From the NCBI GenBank assembly GCA_021817845.1, contig JAKAFW010000003.1, forward strand, positions 1 to 64,000: DNA of 64,000 nt, read 5' to 3'. The translations under genes and the position numbers were made by a program. The DNA is from FEN-1297 sp021817845 (GTDB lineage: Bacteria; Bacteroidota; Ignavibacteria; Ignavibacteriales; Ignavibacteriaceae). Of this stretch, positions 1-8,851 are shown piece after piece. Numbering within the stretch: the stretch's first letter is position 1; every line of letters begins with the position of its first letter. Under the pieces are notes generated by a model. It was not told the origin of the DNA and did not search any database. It saw only the letters and a list, made by a program, of their open reading frames with translations.

Positions 1-363
1 GCTTTGATTTTAGAATTTGAGAAAAGCGGAATCGGTAAAGAATTAAACACCGAAGAAGAAATTAAAATGCTGAGCACAGCGGCAAAAAAAAGGAAAGATT
101 CTATAGAACAGTTTAGGAACGGCGGCAGAGAAGAATTAGCAAAAAAAGAAGAATCTGAATTGCAAATATTGCAGGAATATCTTCCGAAACAATTATCCGA
201 TGAAGAAATCCAGTCGGAGATCAGAATAATTGCCGAATCATTAGGCGCAAAAACAAAGGAAGATTTTCCAAAGCTTATGCCCCAAGTAATGAAAAGCATG
301 AAGGGAAAAGCGGATGGGAAAATTGTTAAAGCAGCCGTTGAAAAATATTTGGGGATAAATTGA
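1..363 (+). CDS. GatB/YqeY domain protein, 5' end outside window
   Basis: The reading frame is open from the first base and ends at a TGA at 361-363, so the gene begins upstream of the window. The visible 120 residues match the YqeY family (usually about 150 aa), so roughly 30 N-terminal residues are missing. The C-terminal half carries the family's GatB-like helical part, with motifs such as QEYLPKQLS and GKADGKIVKAAVEK. The family resembles the tRNA-binding tail of the amidotransferase subunit GatB, but its own role is not settled. The stop overlaps the start of the next gene (TTGA), which suggests translational coupling in one operon with the CvpA-like and MutS2 genes. The apparent TTG at position 4 is an internal codon, not the start. 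Confidence 0.9.
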   Translation, partial: ALILEFEKSGIGKELNTEEEIKMLSTAAKKRKDSIEQFRNGGREELAKKEESELQILQEYLPKQLSDEEIQSEIRIIAESLGAKTKEDFPKLMPQVMKSMKGKADGKIVKAAVEKYLGIN

Positions 364-881
364 ATCTACTTGATTATATTATTATTGCTATTGCTTTAAT
401 CGGCTTTATACTTGGATTTAAAGACGGATTCATTCGTAAAGTAATAGGGTTTGTAGGCTTTTGCCTTGCTATTTATCTTGCTGCCAAATTTTCCGTCAGT
501 CTGGGAAAAGTGGTTGAAAATATTTCCGGAATTGAGTTATACCTATCACAGATAATTGCAGGCATAGTAATCTTTATCGGAGTAATGGCAATAACGTCCT
601 TAATTAAAAGATTGATCCATCCTTTCGATAAAGTTAACGGCTTAGTAAACCAAATTGCCGGCGGAGCCATCGGAACTATTCAAATATTGTTTTTCTTGAG
701 TGCAGTATTCTTCCTATTGAATATTTTTAATGCCCCTTCTAAAGGTTCAATTAAAGGATCACTACTTTACAAAAAAGTTTTTAATATTATTCCTGATACT
801 ATCAATTATTTGAATAGTTACACACCCGAGACAAAAAAGATATTCAAAGATTATTTCAATGAAAAAGATTCCGTAAAATGA
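360..881 (+). CDS. CvpA family membrane protein
   Basis: This 173-residue protein has the four hydrophobic segments and the N-terminal pattern of the CvpA family (LDYIIIAIALIGFILGFKDG, then a second helix with KVIGFVGFCLAIYLA). CvpA-like proteins are inner-membrane proteins first linked to colicin V production, and their general function in most bacteria is unclear. The start is TTG at 360, overlapping the preceding stop by four bases, and the gene's end overlaps the MutS2 start by four bases (ATGA). A CvpA gene just before mutS2 is a common arrangement in many phyla, which supports both calls. The hydrophilic C-terminal tail (about residues 120-173) looks cytoplasmic. Confidence 0.88.
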   Translation: MNLLDYIIIAIALIGFILGFKDGFIRKVIGFVGFCLAIYLAAKFSVSLGKVVENISGIELYLSQIIAGIVIFIGVMAITSLIKRLIHPFDKVNGLVNQIAGGAIGTIQILFFLSAVFFLLNIFNAPSKGSIKGSLLYKKVFNIIPDTINYLNSYTPETKKIFKDYFNEKDSVK

Positions 882-3226
882 TATCAATTTCTGCCTTAGA
901 AAAATTAGAGTTTCAGAAGGTCCTTCAATACATCTCTAAATATTGTATTACGGAAAACGGGAAGAAAAATGTATCCCGCCTAATCCCAATAGATAATATC
1001 TCTCAGGCAATTGCCGAAGGAAACTTGGTAACTGAAGCTAAAGAAATATTAATAAAAAACATTCAACCCCCAATCGAATACATAACCGACTTAAACGAAA
1101 CAATATTCCAAAGCAATATCGAGGGTGCTCTGATAGAAAGTAAAAAAATATTAGAGATTTTACATCTTGCTATTATTTCAAGAAACCTCTGTGTTTATCT
1201 AAAAAGTAATTCCGAAACTTCGCCTGAACTTTCCAAATTATCAAATTGGCTTTTCACTGATAAACTTTTTGAGCATTCAATTAAAAAAGTAATTAATGAA
1301 AACGGAGAGGTTAATGATAATGCAAGCGTAAAACTTTCTGAAATTAGAAATGAAATTCGCAGTACAAACGATGAATTAATTAGATCCGTAAACCGGATTA
1401 TCAAATCATTAAAAGAAAAAGAAATAGTTAGAGAAGATTATCTTACTTTACGCGACGGGAGAATTGTCATCCCGGTAAAAGCAGAACATAAGAGGCATAT
1501 AAGAGGATTTATTCATTCTGAATCTTCTACCGGTCAAACTGTATATATAGAACCTGAAGAAACTTTAGAGTTGAATAATGAAATTGTTTCTCTTTCCTTT
1601 GCAGAAAAAAGGGAAATTGAAAGACTTTTAAGAGAGCTTACAAAGCGCATAGGGGAAGTGTCTAAGGAATTGAAAACTTCCCTTGAAAATATTTCCTACA
1701 TTGATACTGTTTTTGCCCGAGCTCACTATTCAATAGAAGTTCTGGGAGCTTTTCCGCAAGTAGATAATAATAAACAATTCCAAATTATGGAAGCTCGCCA
1801 TCCGCTTCTCCTAAAAAAATATGGTAAAGAAAAAACAATTCCGTTAAATGTTTCTGTCGGCAATAAAAAAGTTATTCTAATTACCGGACCAAATGCCGGC
1901 GGGAAAACTGTTGTCCTCAAAAGCGTTGGTATATTGGTATTGCTTGTGCAGACCGGAATTCATATTCCGTGCAGTCCGGATTCAAATTTCCATTTCTTCA
2001 AAAATGTCTTGCTTGACATAGGTGATCAACAATCTATTGAAGACGATCTTTCAACGTTTAGTTCTCACCTTTCAAACATAAATGAAATCTTACGAACGGC
2101 TGACAATAATTCTCTGGTGCTGCTCGATGAGATCGGAACCGGAACAGATCCAGCCGAAGGCTCTGCATTAGCATCAGCTACCTTAATATTTTTAAGGAAT
2201 AAAAATGCAACGGTCTTTGCAACTACCCATCATGGAAATCTTAAACTTATTGCGAATGACCTTGAAGGGTTTGAAAATGCCGCAATGGAATTTGATACGG
2301 AAAATTTGAAGCCTACATATCTTTTTAAGCAGGGAATTCCAGGATCCAGTTATGCCTTTGAAGTAGCGAAAAGAATAGGGCTCGATGAATCATTTATAAA
2401 TCTTGCATCGGAATATCTTGACCCGGATAAACACAAGGTGGAAAAGTTTCTTGTGGAAATCGAAACAAAATCAAGAAGCCTTGAAGATAAACTGAAAAAA
2501 AATGAAATTGAGAATAGTCGTTTAAGCGGCTTATCAATGCTTTATAAAGAGAATATAGACAAGCTGAATAAGGATAAGAAACAAATCCTGAAAGAAGCCA
2601 AGCAGGCGGCTGATATTTATTTAAAAGACGTAAACCGCCAAATTGAAAGAATTGTAAAAGAATTAAAAGAGACTAATGCAAAACAGGAAACTATAAAATC
2701 AGCTCAAAATCTTGTTAAAGACTTGAAAGAAAAAAATAAAAAACTATTTACTGATGATATTGATTTGAATGTAGAAAATTATAATTTTGAAGTAGGCAAT
2801 ATTGTTACTATTAAAAACACCCAAACTTTAGGCGAAATTATAGATTTTTCGCAGGATAAAAAGAAAGCTTTATTAAAAGTGGGAACAATTAAAATTCAGG
2901 CAGCTCTTGCGGATTTAATTATTGCTAAAAGTGAAAACAAAAAAGCCGAAAGCTTTAGCACCTATGGATATTCGCCCGAACCAGCTAACATCAGATTAGA
3001 CATTAGAGGCGAAAGAGCAGAAGCGGCTGAGTTTGAAGTTATAAAATTTATAGACAACGCATACTCGTCAGGCTTAGACAGAATAGAAATACTTCACGGC
3101 AAAGGTACCGGTGCTTTGAAAAAAACAGTTAATGAAATATTAAAGCATCACGAAAGAGTAAAAAAATATTACTTCGCACCGATTGAATTCGGCGGCGACG
3201 GCATAACGATAGCTGAATTAAGCTAA
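878..3226 (+). CDS. mutS2: Endonuclease MutS2
   Basis: This is a full-length 782-residue MutS2. It lacks the MutS mismatch-recognition domain and starts directly with the core/lever domain. A Walker A motif GPNAGGKT lies near residue 337, followed by the ABC-type ATPase with a Walker B region (LVLLDEIGTGTDP) and the H-loop TTHH. A long charged coiled coil covers about residues 510-620. A C-terminal Smr nuclease domain begins near residue 705 (LDIRGERAEAAE) and contains the HGKGTG motif near 740. MutS2 acts on branched DNA and collided ribosomes rather than in mismatch repair, and in different bacteria it suppresses recombination or rescues stalled ribosomes. Nothing appears truncated. It is the last gene of the overlapping YqeY-CvpA-MutS2 operon. 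Confidence 0.97.
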   Translation: MISISALEKLEFQKVLQYISKYCITENGKKNVSRLIPIDNISQAIAEGNLVTEAKEILIKNIQPPIEYITDLNETIFQSNIEGALIESKKILEILHLAIISRNLCVYLKSNSETSPELSKLSNWLFTDKLFEHSIKKVINENGEVNDNASVKLSEIRNEIRSTNDELIRSVNRIIKSLKEKEIVREDYLTLRDGRIVIPVKAEHKRHIRGFIHSESSTGQTVYIEPEETLELNNEIVSLSFAEKREIERLLRELTKRIGEVSKELKTSLENISYIDTVFARAHYSIEVLGAFPQVDNNKQFQIMEARHPLLLKKYGKEKTIPLNVSVGNKKVILITGPNAGGKTVVLKSVGILVLLVQTGIHIPCSPDSNFHFFKNVLLDIGDQQSIEDDLSTFSSHLSNINEILRTADNNSLVLLDEIGTGTDPAEGSALASATLIFLRNKNATVFATTHHGNLKLIANDLEGFENAAMEFDTENLKPTYLFKQGIPGSSYAFEVAKRIGLDESFINLASEYLDPDKHKVEKFLVEIETKSRSLEDKLKKNEIENSRLSGLSMLYKENIDKLNKDKKQILKEAKQAADIYLKDVNRQIERIVKELKETNAKQETIKSAQNLVKDLKEKNKKLFTDDIDLNVENYNFEVGNIVTIKNTQTLGEIIDFSQDKKKALLKVGTIKIQAALADLIIAKSENKKAESFSTYGYSPEPANIRLDIRGERAEAAEFEVIKFIDNAYSSGLDRIEILHGKGTGALKKTVNEILKHHERVKKYYFAPIEFGGDGITIAELS

Positions 3227-3262
3227 TTGTTAAAAATATCGGGAATATAAATAAGGTCAATC

Positions 3263-4759
3263 TTGTTTAATAAAATTTTAATTGCCAATAGAGGTGAAAT
3301 TGCCGTTCGAATTATACGGGCGTGCAAAGAATTGGGTATTAAATCTGCGGCAATATATTCTGCCGCTGATAAAACTTCTCTTCACACAAGGCTTGCAGAT
3401 GAAGCATATCTTATCGGCGAAGCTATCGCATCCGAATCATACCTAAATAAAAATAAGATAATTGATCTCGCAAAAAAAATAAAAGCTGATGCAATCCATC
3501 CCGGTTATGGTTTCTTTTCCGAAAATGCCGATTTTATAAAATCAGTTGAAGAAGAGGGAATCGAATTTATCGGTCCGTCATCTAACTCCGTGAAAATGAT
3601 GGGGAACAAAACCGAAGCAAGAAAATTAATGAAACACCATGGCGTTCCGATTGTGCCTGGTACAATTCATCCGGTTATTTCGGTAGAGGATGGAATTAAG
3701 TCGGCTGAAGAAATCGGATTTCCAGTACTGCTTAAAGCTGCTGAGGGCGGCGGCGGTAAAGGAATGAGAAAAATTTCTTTTGTAAACGAATTTGAAAATG
3801 CTTATGAAGCTACTCAGAGAGAAGCCTTAAAAGCTTTTGGTTGTGGTGACATTTATATTGAGAAATTTATTGAACACCCTAAGCATATCGAAGTTCAAAT
3901 TATAGCGGACAAACATGGTAATTATGTCCATCTTTTTGAACGAGAATGTTCTGTGCAGCGAAGGCATCAGAAAATAATTGAAGAGGCGCCTTCATCTTTC
4001 GTTGATGAAGAAACGAGAAATAAAATTACAGTAGCAGCGATCAATGCGGCAAAAGCATGTAATTATTACAATGCAGGTACAATAGAAATGCTAATGGATA
4101 AAAATAAAAATTTCTATTTCCTTGAAATGAATACCCGCCTCCAGGTGGAACACCCGGTTTCGGAATTAATTTCCGGAATTGATTTGGTCAAAGAACAAAT
4201 TACCCTTGCCGCAGGAGAAAAACTTTCCTTCAATCAAGATGATATAAAAATCAATGGGCATGCAATTGAATGCAGAATTTATGCCGAAGATCCTGATAAT
4301 AATTTTCTTCCCTCAACTGGAATTATAAATGAATATACTCAACCAAATGGACCGGGCGTAAGAGTTGACGGTGGATTTGATGCAGGTTCTGAAATAAGCA
4401 TTTATTATGATCCATTAATAGCAAAACTTGTATGCTGGTCAAATGACAGAATCGGGGCAATAAGCCGCATGAACAGGGCTCTGTCGGAATTTCACATTTC
4501 CGGAATCAATACAAATATTTCTTTTTTGCAAAGCATACTGAAACATAAAAATTTTAAAGACGGAACGTTTGATATTAACTTTATTGAATCCGAAATGGAT
4601 TCTTTATTAGCCGTTGAAAATCAAAAAGAAAATAAGGATTTAATAGATGCAGCATTTATATTTGCAGCGCTAGTAAAAAATAACCACCATTCAAATCATA
4701 ACGGACACACTGGTAGCTGTAGCGTAAATAATAAATGGACAGAGTTAAGTTATGAATGA
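3263..4759 (+). CDS. Biotin carboxylase subunit of an acyl-CoA/acetyl-CoA carboxylase
   Basis: This 498-residue ATP-grasp enzyme carboxylates the biotin of a carrier protein using ATP and bicarbonate. It has the N-terminal LIANRGEIAVRI motif, the HPGYGFFSEN motif near residue 80, the glycine-rich ATP loop EGGGGKGMR near 160 and the NTRLQVEHP motif near 290. It is about 50 residues longer than typical AccC, which fits subunits of propionyl- or methylcrotonyl-type carboxylases better than the fatty-acid AccC, although the reaction cannot be fixed from sequence alone. The start is a TTG at 3263 with an AAGG-type ribosome site just upstream. It overlaps the biotin carrier gene by eight bases. No carboxyltransferase gene lies in the window. 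Confidence 0.92.
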   Translation: MFNKILIANRGEIAVRIIRACKELGIKSAAIYSAADKTSLHTRLADEAYLIGEAIASESYLNKNKIIDLAKKIKADAIHPGYGFFSENADFIKSVEEEGIEFIGPSSNSVKMMGNKTEARKLMKHHGVPIVPGTIHPVISVEDGIKSAEEIGFPVLLKAAEGGGGKGMRKISFVNEFENAYEATQREALKAFGCGDIYIEKFIEHPKHIEVQIIADKHGNYVHLFERECSVQRRHQKIIEEAPSSFVDEETRNKITVAAINAAKACNYYNAGTIEMLMDKNKNFYFLEMNTRLQVEHPVSELISGIDLVKEQITLAAGEKLSFNQDDIKINGHAIECRIYAEDPDNNFLPSTGIINEYTQPNGPGVRVDGGFDAGSEISIYYDPLIAKLVCWSNDRIGAISRMNRALSEFHISGINTNISFLQSILKHKNFKDGTFDINFIESEMDSLLAVENQKENKDLIDAAFIFAALVKNNHHSNHNGHTGSCSVNNKWTELSYE

Positions 4760-5252
4760 CATTTTTGTTACGTTGAATGATAAGAAAAAGGAAGTTCAGA
4801 TTATTAGCGACTCTAAGGTAATACTTGACGGGGAAGTGAATGAATACGATTTGTTTCCCCTTGATTCAAAATCTTTCTTGCTTAAGTTTAATGAAAAAGT
4901 TTATAAAGTTTCCTCCGGCAAGATAGATAGCGATAAATTTGCTATAATGATTGATGGCATTGCTTATGAAGCGCTTGCAAGAACCGCACTAGAAGAAAAA
5001 GCGAACGCAATAATCAGGCAACGAACCTTAATCAAACATAAAACGGAAGTTAAGGCCCCGATGCCCGGAATGATTCTAAAAATAAAAAAGTCTCAAGGAG
5101 AAAAAATTTCTCACGGAGAAACGGTGATAATTTTGGAAGCAATGAAAATGGAGAATGATCTGCGGTCACCGGCAGCAGGAGTTATTAAAGAGATTTTTGT
5201 ACAGCCCGGTAATAAAGTTGAAAAGGGGGCTATGTTATTTTCAATAGAATGA
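4752..5252 (+). CDS. Biotin carboxyl carrier protein (biotin/lipoyl attachment domain)
   Basis: This 166-residue protein ends in a biotinyl domain with the classic EAMKMEND motif, placing the biotin on Lys132. The preceding segment VKAPMPGMILKI is the usual start of the domain. The N-terminal 90 residues form a separate beta-rich region and a short linker, as in the free carrier subunits of acyl-CoA carboxylases. Its start ATG lies eight bases inside the biotin carboxylase gene, so the two are surely co-translated and form the carboxylase half-reaction. The partner carboxyltransferase must be encoded elsewhere. A FadL-like porin follows after 60 bases, a loose hint of lipid or acid metabolism but not proof of a shared pathway. 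Confidence 0.93.
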   Translation: MNDIFVTLNDKKKEVQIISDSKVILDGEVNEYDLFPLDSKSFLLKFNEKVYKVSSGKIDSDKFAIMIDGIAYEALARTALEEKANAIIRQRTLIKHKTEVKAPMPGMILKIKKSQGEKISHGETVIILEAMKMENDLRSPAAGVIKEIFVQPGNKVEKGAMLFSIE

Positions 5253-5312
5253 AAATCTTGTTCTTATTATTAATTAATTTAAGTTCAATTAACTAAACAT
5301 CAAGGAGGTAAC

Positions 5313-6551
5313 GTGAAAGTAAAAGTAATTACTTTCGTAATATTTGTCACCTTAAGCCTTCAATCGGCTTTTGCAGGCGGCTTTCAATTAAACGAGCAAA
5401 ATGCAAGAGCAATGGCGATGGGTGGCGCTTTCACCGCAGTATCAAATGATCCTTCGGCAATATATTTTAATGCTGCCGGATTAACACAGCTTACCGGTAT
5501 CAACATTATGCTTGGTACTACCCTAATCGCTCCTACCTTTTCTTTTAGAGGCGTTAGCCCTTCTATTCAAGAATACGATGCGGCAAAACAGACTTTTTTC
5601 CCTACACACTTTTTTGCCTCTTATAGTTATAATAAAGATTTAGCCTTTGGTATTGGCTTCGATAGTCCTTTCGGTCTTGCGTCCAAATGGGATCCAAGTT
5701 GGGTCGGAAAATATTTGGCAATTGAAACAAAATTGCAAACCTTTACCATTTCTCCTGTTGTTGCTTATAATCTTCTTGATAATCTCTCGGTAAGCGCCGG
5801 GCTTGTTTATAGTTTTGCAAATGTGACAATATCTCAAAAAACTCCCCAGACTCCTTTTACCGGCGATGCTTTTACTACTCTTACAGGTAAAGATAATTCT
5901 GCTTGGGGATTTAACTTAGGTGCACTTTATAGACCTACCGAAGAATTATCAATCGGTGTTTCTTTTCATAGCCAGGTTAAATATACTTTTAAGGGAACCG
6001 CTTCAACCATTGGAGCTGCACAATTAGCTTCTCAGTTGCCTAACGGAAATGCTTCTGCTGATCTAACTACACCAGTTAATTTAGCATTTGGGGTTGCTTA
6101 TAAAGTTCTGCCTGAATTATTATTAAGTGCCGATTATCAATATGTAGGATGGTCAAGTTATGATAGCTTAACAGTTGATTTCTCATCGCCAAATATGGTA
6201 AAATCTTCCCCGCGCCTTTATGATAATTCTTATATTCTCCGCTTCGGTGCAGAATACGGCTTAACCCAAGACCTTAAAGTACGTGCAGGAATTTATTATG
6301 ACAAGGACCCGGTAAAAGCTCAATACTTAAATCCTTCTTTGCCGGATGCAGATCGTCTCGGGTTTAGTTTCGGGCTCGGTTATAAACTTATGAATAATTT
6401 CAACATTGATGCAGCTTACTTGTTTATTAGAGGAAAGCAGATGACAATTACAAATTCACTTGAAAATTATGCAGGTGGAATTTCTCCGTTTAACGGAACT
6501 TATAACACAGCTGCTAATTTAGTGTCGTTAACACTGTCATATAGTTTATAA
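5313..6551 (+). CDS. Outer-membrane transport protein, OmpP1/FadL family
   Basis: This 412-residue protein has a cleavable signal peptide ending near FAGG and the FadL N-terminal hatch motif (GGFQLNEQNARAMAMGGAF, then DPSAIYFNAAGL), followed by many amphipathic beta strands. FadL-type barrels let long-chain fatty acids or other hydrophobic compounds cross the outer membrane. The start is GTG at 5313, supported by a strong AAGGAGG site at 5303-5309. It is followed after 15 bases by an SGNH-hydrolase lipoprotein, a pairing that suggests hydrolysis of a lipid-like substrate linked to its uptake. The exact substrate is not visible from sequence. Confidence 0.93.
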   Translation: MKVKVITFVIFVTLSLQSAFAGGFQLNEQNARAMAMGGAFTAVSNDPSAIYFNAAGLTQLTGINIMLGTTLIAPTFSFRGVSPSIQEYDAAKQTFFPTHFFASYSYNKDLAFGIGFDSPFGLASKWDPSWVGKYLAIETKLQTFTISPVVAYNLLDNLSVSAGLVYSFANVTISQKTPQTPFTGDAFTTLTGKDNSAWGFNLGALYRPTEELSIGVSFHSQVKYTFKGTASTIGAAQLASQLPNGNASADLTTPVNLAFGVAYKVLPELLLSADYQYVGWSSYDSLTVDFSSPNMVKSSPRLYDNSYILRFGAEYGLTQDLKVRAGIYYDKDPVKAQYLNPSLPDADRLGFSFGLGYKLMNNFNIDAAYLFIRGKQMTITNSLENYAGGISPFNGTYNTAANLVSLTLSYSL

Positions 6552-6566
6552 TTTAGAAAAGGATAA

Positions 6567-8018
6567 ATGAAAATGAAAAAGATTTTAAATTTAATTTTTA
6601 CAGCGCTGCTTTCTGTAATAATATTTGCAGGCTGTCAGGATAGAACTGATTTAACTGCTCCTAGCGCACAAAGTCCTAAGAGCGGAACCGCTGACTTTAC
6701 AAGATATGTGTCTATCGGTAATAGCATTACTGCCGGTTATCAGTCCGGCGCTCTTTTCGAAAGCGGACAACTTTACGCATACGGAAATTTAATTGCGCAT
6801 CAAACTGGCACTTCATTTGCTATGCCGTTAATAAGCGATCCCGGTATTGGAGGAAGAATGAAGGTAGCTTCAATTAATCCGTTCTCAATCGCCGTAGACC
6901 CCAGTACGGGAACTCCTATGAATTTGACTTATGCTGCACCTTATAATAATATGGGCATTCCCGGTGCATTAGTATATGATGTACTTAATGCTACAAGCGG
7001 TACGACTTGCGCTTCTTATGTCTTTGGAAATCCCGCTACGCGCCGCTCAAATCCATTTTTTGATATTATATTGCGTGGTGGCGGTTCTCAATTTACCCAA
7101 ACGAAATTGCTTCATCCGACTTTTATCACAATTTGGATTGGTGCAAATGATGTACTTGGTTACGCTACAAGCGGAGGTTTTTCTCCTTCTGCTCCAACGC
7201 CAACTCCAACATTCCAATTTTTGTATAACCAAATGGCGGATAGTATTGCGTCTCTTGGCGCAAAAGTAGTTGTGGCTAATGTTCCCGATGTTACTTCTAT
7301 CCCATTTTTTAATACCGTTGGTCCAATGATGGCTCTTGAAACTCCATGGACTACCCTAAAAGCACTTGGAGTGCCGGGGTTAGTTTATGAAAAGCATGGT
7401 GAAACAATCGGAACGGGCGTAGCTGATTCTATATCTCTTTTGACCGGCAAAGTTTTATTAACTTTAGTCGGAAGCAGCTATGCTACTTCATTGGGTAAGC
7501 CAACCGGACAATTTTATCGCGACAACCATTACCCGGCTTTGCCTGCCGGAATTGATACAACTAAACCGTTTGGATTTAGTCCATTTAATCCCTGGCCCGA
7601 TGCTTTAATACTTGACGCGACAGAAATTCAAACTGCTCAAACTTCGACTCAAGATTTCAATGCAGCAATTAGTACAATTGCAGCAGCACATAACTGGGGT
7701 GTTGTAGATATTTATTCTATCTTCAATCAAATGCGTGCAAATGATTTTTCCGGCGGAACAAATGTTGACGGAATTAATTTCTTCACAACTTATGTAACCG
7801 GCGGATTATTCACACTTGATGGAGTGCATCCCACTGCACAAGCACAAGGTATAATTGCAAACGCTTTCTTACAGGTAATTAACGCAAAATTTGGTTCAAG
7901 TTATCCTATGATTAACGTTGCAACTCTTCCAAGCAGCTTAATTTTGGCTAAGAGAAGCGCTTTGTTAAATCATTATCCTTATTTTGAAAACGGCGCCTTT
8001 AAACATCTTTTATTCTAA
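6567..8018 (+). CDS. SGNH/GDSL-family hydrolase lipoprotein
   Basis: This 483-residue protein begins with a lipoprotein signal (hydrophobic segment ending in FAGC), so it should be anchored in the envelope by a lipidated cysteine. SGNH esterase blocks are visible: SIGNSITAGY near residue 52 carries the block I serine, GANDV near 192 the block III asparagine, and DGVHP near 419 the catalytic Asp and His of block V. Family members cleave esters of lipids or acylated sugars. At about 480 residues it is longer than minimal SGNH esterases, with long loops between the blocks. It follows the FadL-type gene by 15 bases, and a rho-independent terminator closes the pair. I infer the two act on the same hydrophobic ester, which the sequence does not name. 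Confidence 0.9.
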   Translation: MKMKKILNLIFTALLSVIIFAGCQDRTDLTAPSAQSPKSGTADFTRYVSIGNSITAGYQSGALFESGQLYAYGNLIAHQTGTSFAMPLISDPGIGGRMKVASINPFSIAVDPSTGTPMNLTYAAPYNNMGIPGALVYDVLNATSGTTCASYVFGNPATRRSNPFFDIILRGGGSQFTQTKLLHPTFITIWIGANDVLGYATSGGFSPSAPTPTPTFQFLYNQMADSIASLGAKVVVANVPDVTSIPFFNTVGPMMALETPWTTLKALGVPGLVYEKHGETIGTGVADSISLLTGKVLLTLVGSSYATSLGKPTGQFYRDNHYPALPAGIDTTKPFGFSPFNPWPDALILDATEIQTAQTSTQDFNAAISTIAAAHNWGVVDIYSIFNQMRANDFSGGTNVDGINFFTTYVTGGLFTLDGVHPTAQAQGIIANAFLQVINAKFGSSYPMINVATLPSSLILAKRSALLNHYPYFENGAFKHLLF

Positions 8019-8028
8019 ATAACTTTAT

Positions 8029-8058
8029 AAGGGATGGCGTAACAAACCATCCCTTTTT
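8029..8058 (+). terminator. Rho-independent terminator after the FadL-SGNH pair
   Basis: A 9-bp perfect stem AAGGGATGG / CCATCCCTT (8029-8037 and 8047-8055) with a nine-base loop is followed by a short T run. It lies eleven bases after the SGNH stop codon and separates it from the SPOR lipoprotein gene. Confidence 0.85.
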
Positions 8059-8128
8059 AGTTTCATTTCTATTCTAATAAATTGTTCTTATTTTTATATT
8101 ATTATTTTAATAACCTGGAAGGCGGATC

Positions 8129-8584
8129 ATGAAAAGAATTATTAGCTCACTATCGACTTTGATTTTATTTTCATTGTTACTTTCGGCATGTTCAAGCACG
8201 CAGCAGACCACCCAGACCAAAACAGAGCCAAAAGATTCTCTTTATGTGTTTGATAAAGTTCCGGTTGACACTACTAAGCCTTTAATTCTTTCTAAAGAAG
8301 CGGCTCCTGCTGAAGAATCACCAAATATTCAAAATATTCAAACTCCATACTACCTTGTCCAAATCGGTGCTTTTACAACTAAAGAAAGAGCCCAAGAATT
8401 TGTTGATAAAACTCAATCACTCTTAAATCAACAAGTGAAAATAACCTTAAACCCTGATATTAATTTATTTGTAGTAAGACTCGCAAAGATTTATACCACA
8501 CATGATAATGCTGAAAAAGTTAAGGATGGTTTAAGGCAGCAAGAAGCTTTTAAGGACGCCTGGGTTGTTACGGTTGATAAATAG
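8129..8584 (+). CDS. SPOR-domain lipoprotein
   Basis: This 151-residue protein has a lipoprotein signal peptide (LLLSACSS) followed by a Ser/Thr/Gln-rich linker and a C-terminal SPOR domain from about residue 75 (YYLVQIGAFTTKERAQEF). SPOR domains bind glycan strands lacking stem peptides, so the protein probably sits in the envelope near sites of peptidoglycan remodelling such as the septum. It stands alone, with a terminator upstream and its own GGAAGG ribosome site before the ATG. A second SPOR protein is encoded at 14551-16440, but the two share only this domain. Confidence 0.9.
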   Translation: MKRIISSLSTLILFSLLLSACSSTQQTTQTKTEPKDSLYVFDKVPVDTTKPLILSKEAAPAEESPNIQNIQTPYYLVQIGAFTTKERAQEFVDKTQSLLNQQVKITLNPDINLFVVRLAKIYTTHDNAEKVKDGLRQQEAFKDAWVVTVDK

Positions 8585-8679
8585 TTAATTGTTTATAATA
8601 CGTAATTGCTGCCTGGCGTCTTATATTTATTCTAAATGCCTTGTTGTGTCATATAATAATATAGAAGCCCCGAAGGAAC

Positions 8680-8795
8680 ACTGTAAGCCTTACAGTATTG
8701 CCGTTTAAATCTTTGTTTTTTGTGTCCAGATATTTCAAATTTGTTTTTACATATTCCATCAAACATATTCCATTGCGGCTTGCCGCGCTACGGTA
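8680..8795. repeat. Dispersed repeat copy 1 (modules A and C)
   Basis: The gap between the SPOR gene and the next gene begins this element with a near-perfect palindrome (ACTGTAAG-C-CTTACAGT, 8680-8696). It continues with module A at 8697-8736 (TTTAAATCTTTGTTTTTTGT core) and module C at about 8772-8795 (TTGCGGCTTGCCGC core). Similar A and C modules occur at 19755-19840 and 22890-23125 in the same order and orientation. Short frames run through it on both strands, but they are not conserved between the copies, so I treat it as a non-coding or decayed repeat. Confidence 0.6.
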
Positions 8796-8851
8796 TTCCG
8801 GAGAGCTTGTATTGTATCCCTCATTTCTTAGCTTCATCAGTTTAGCCCATA

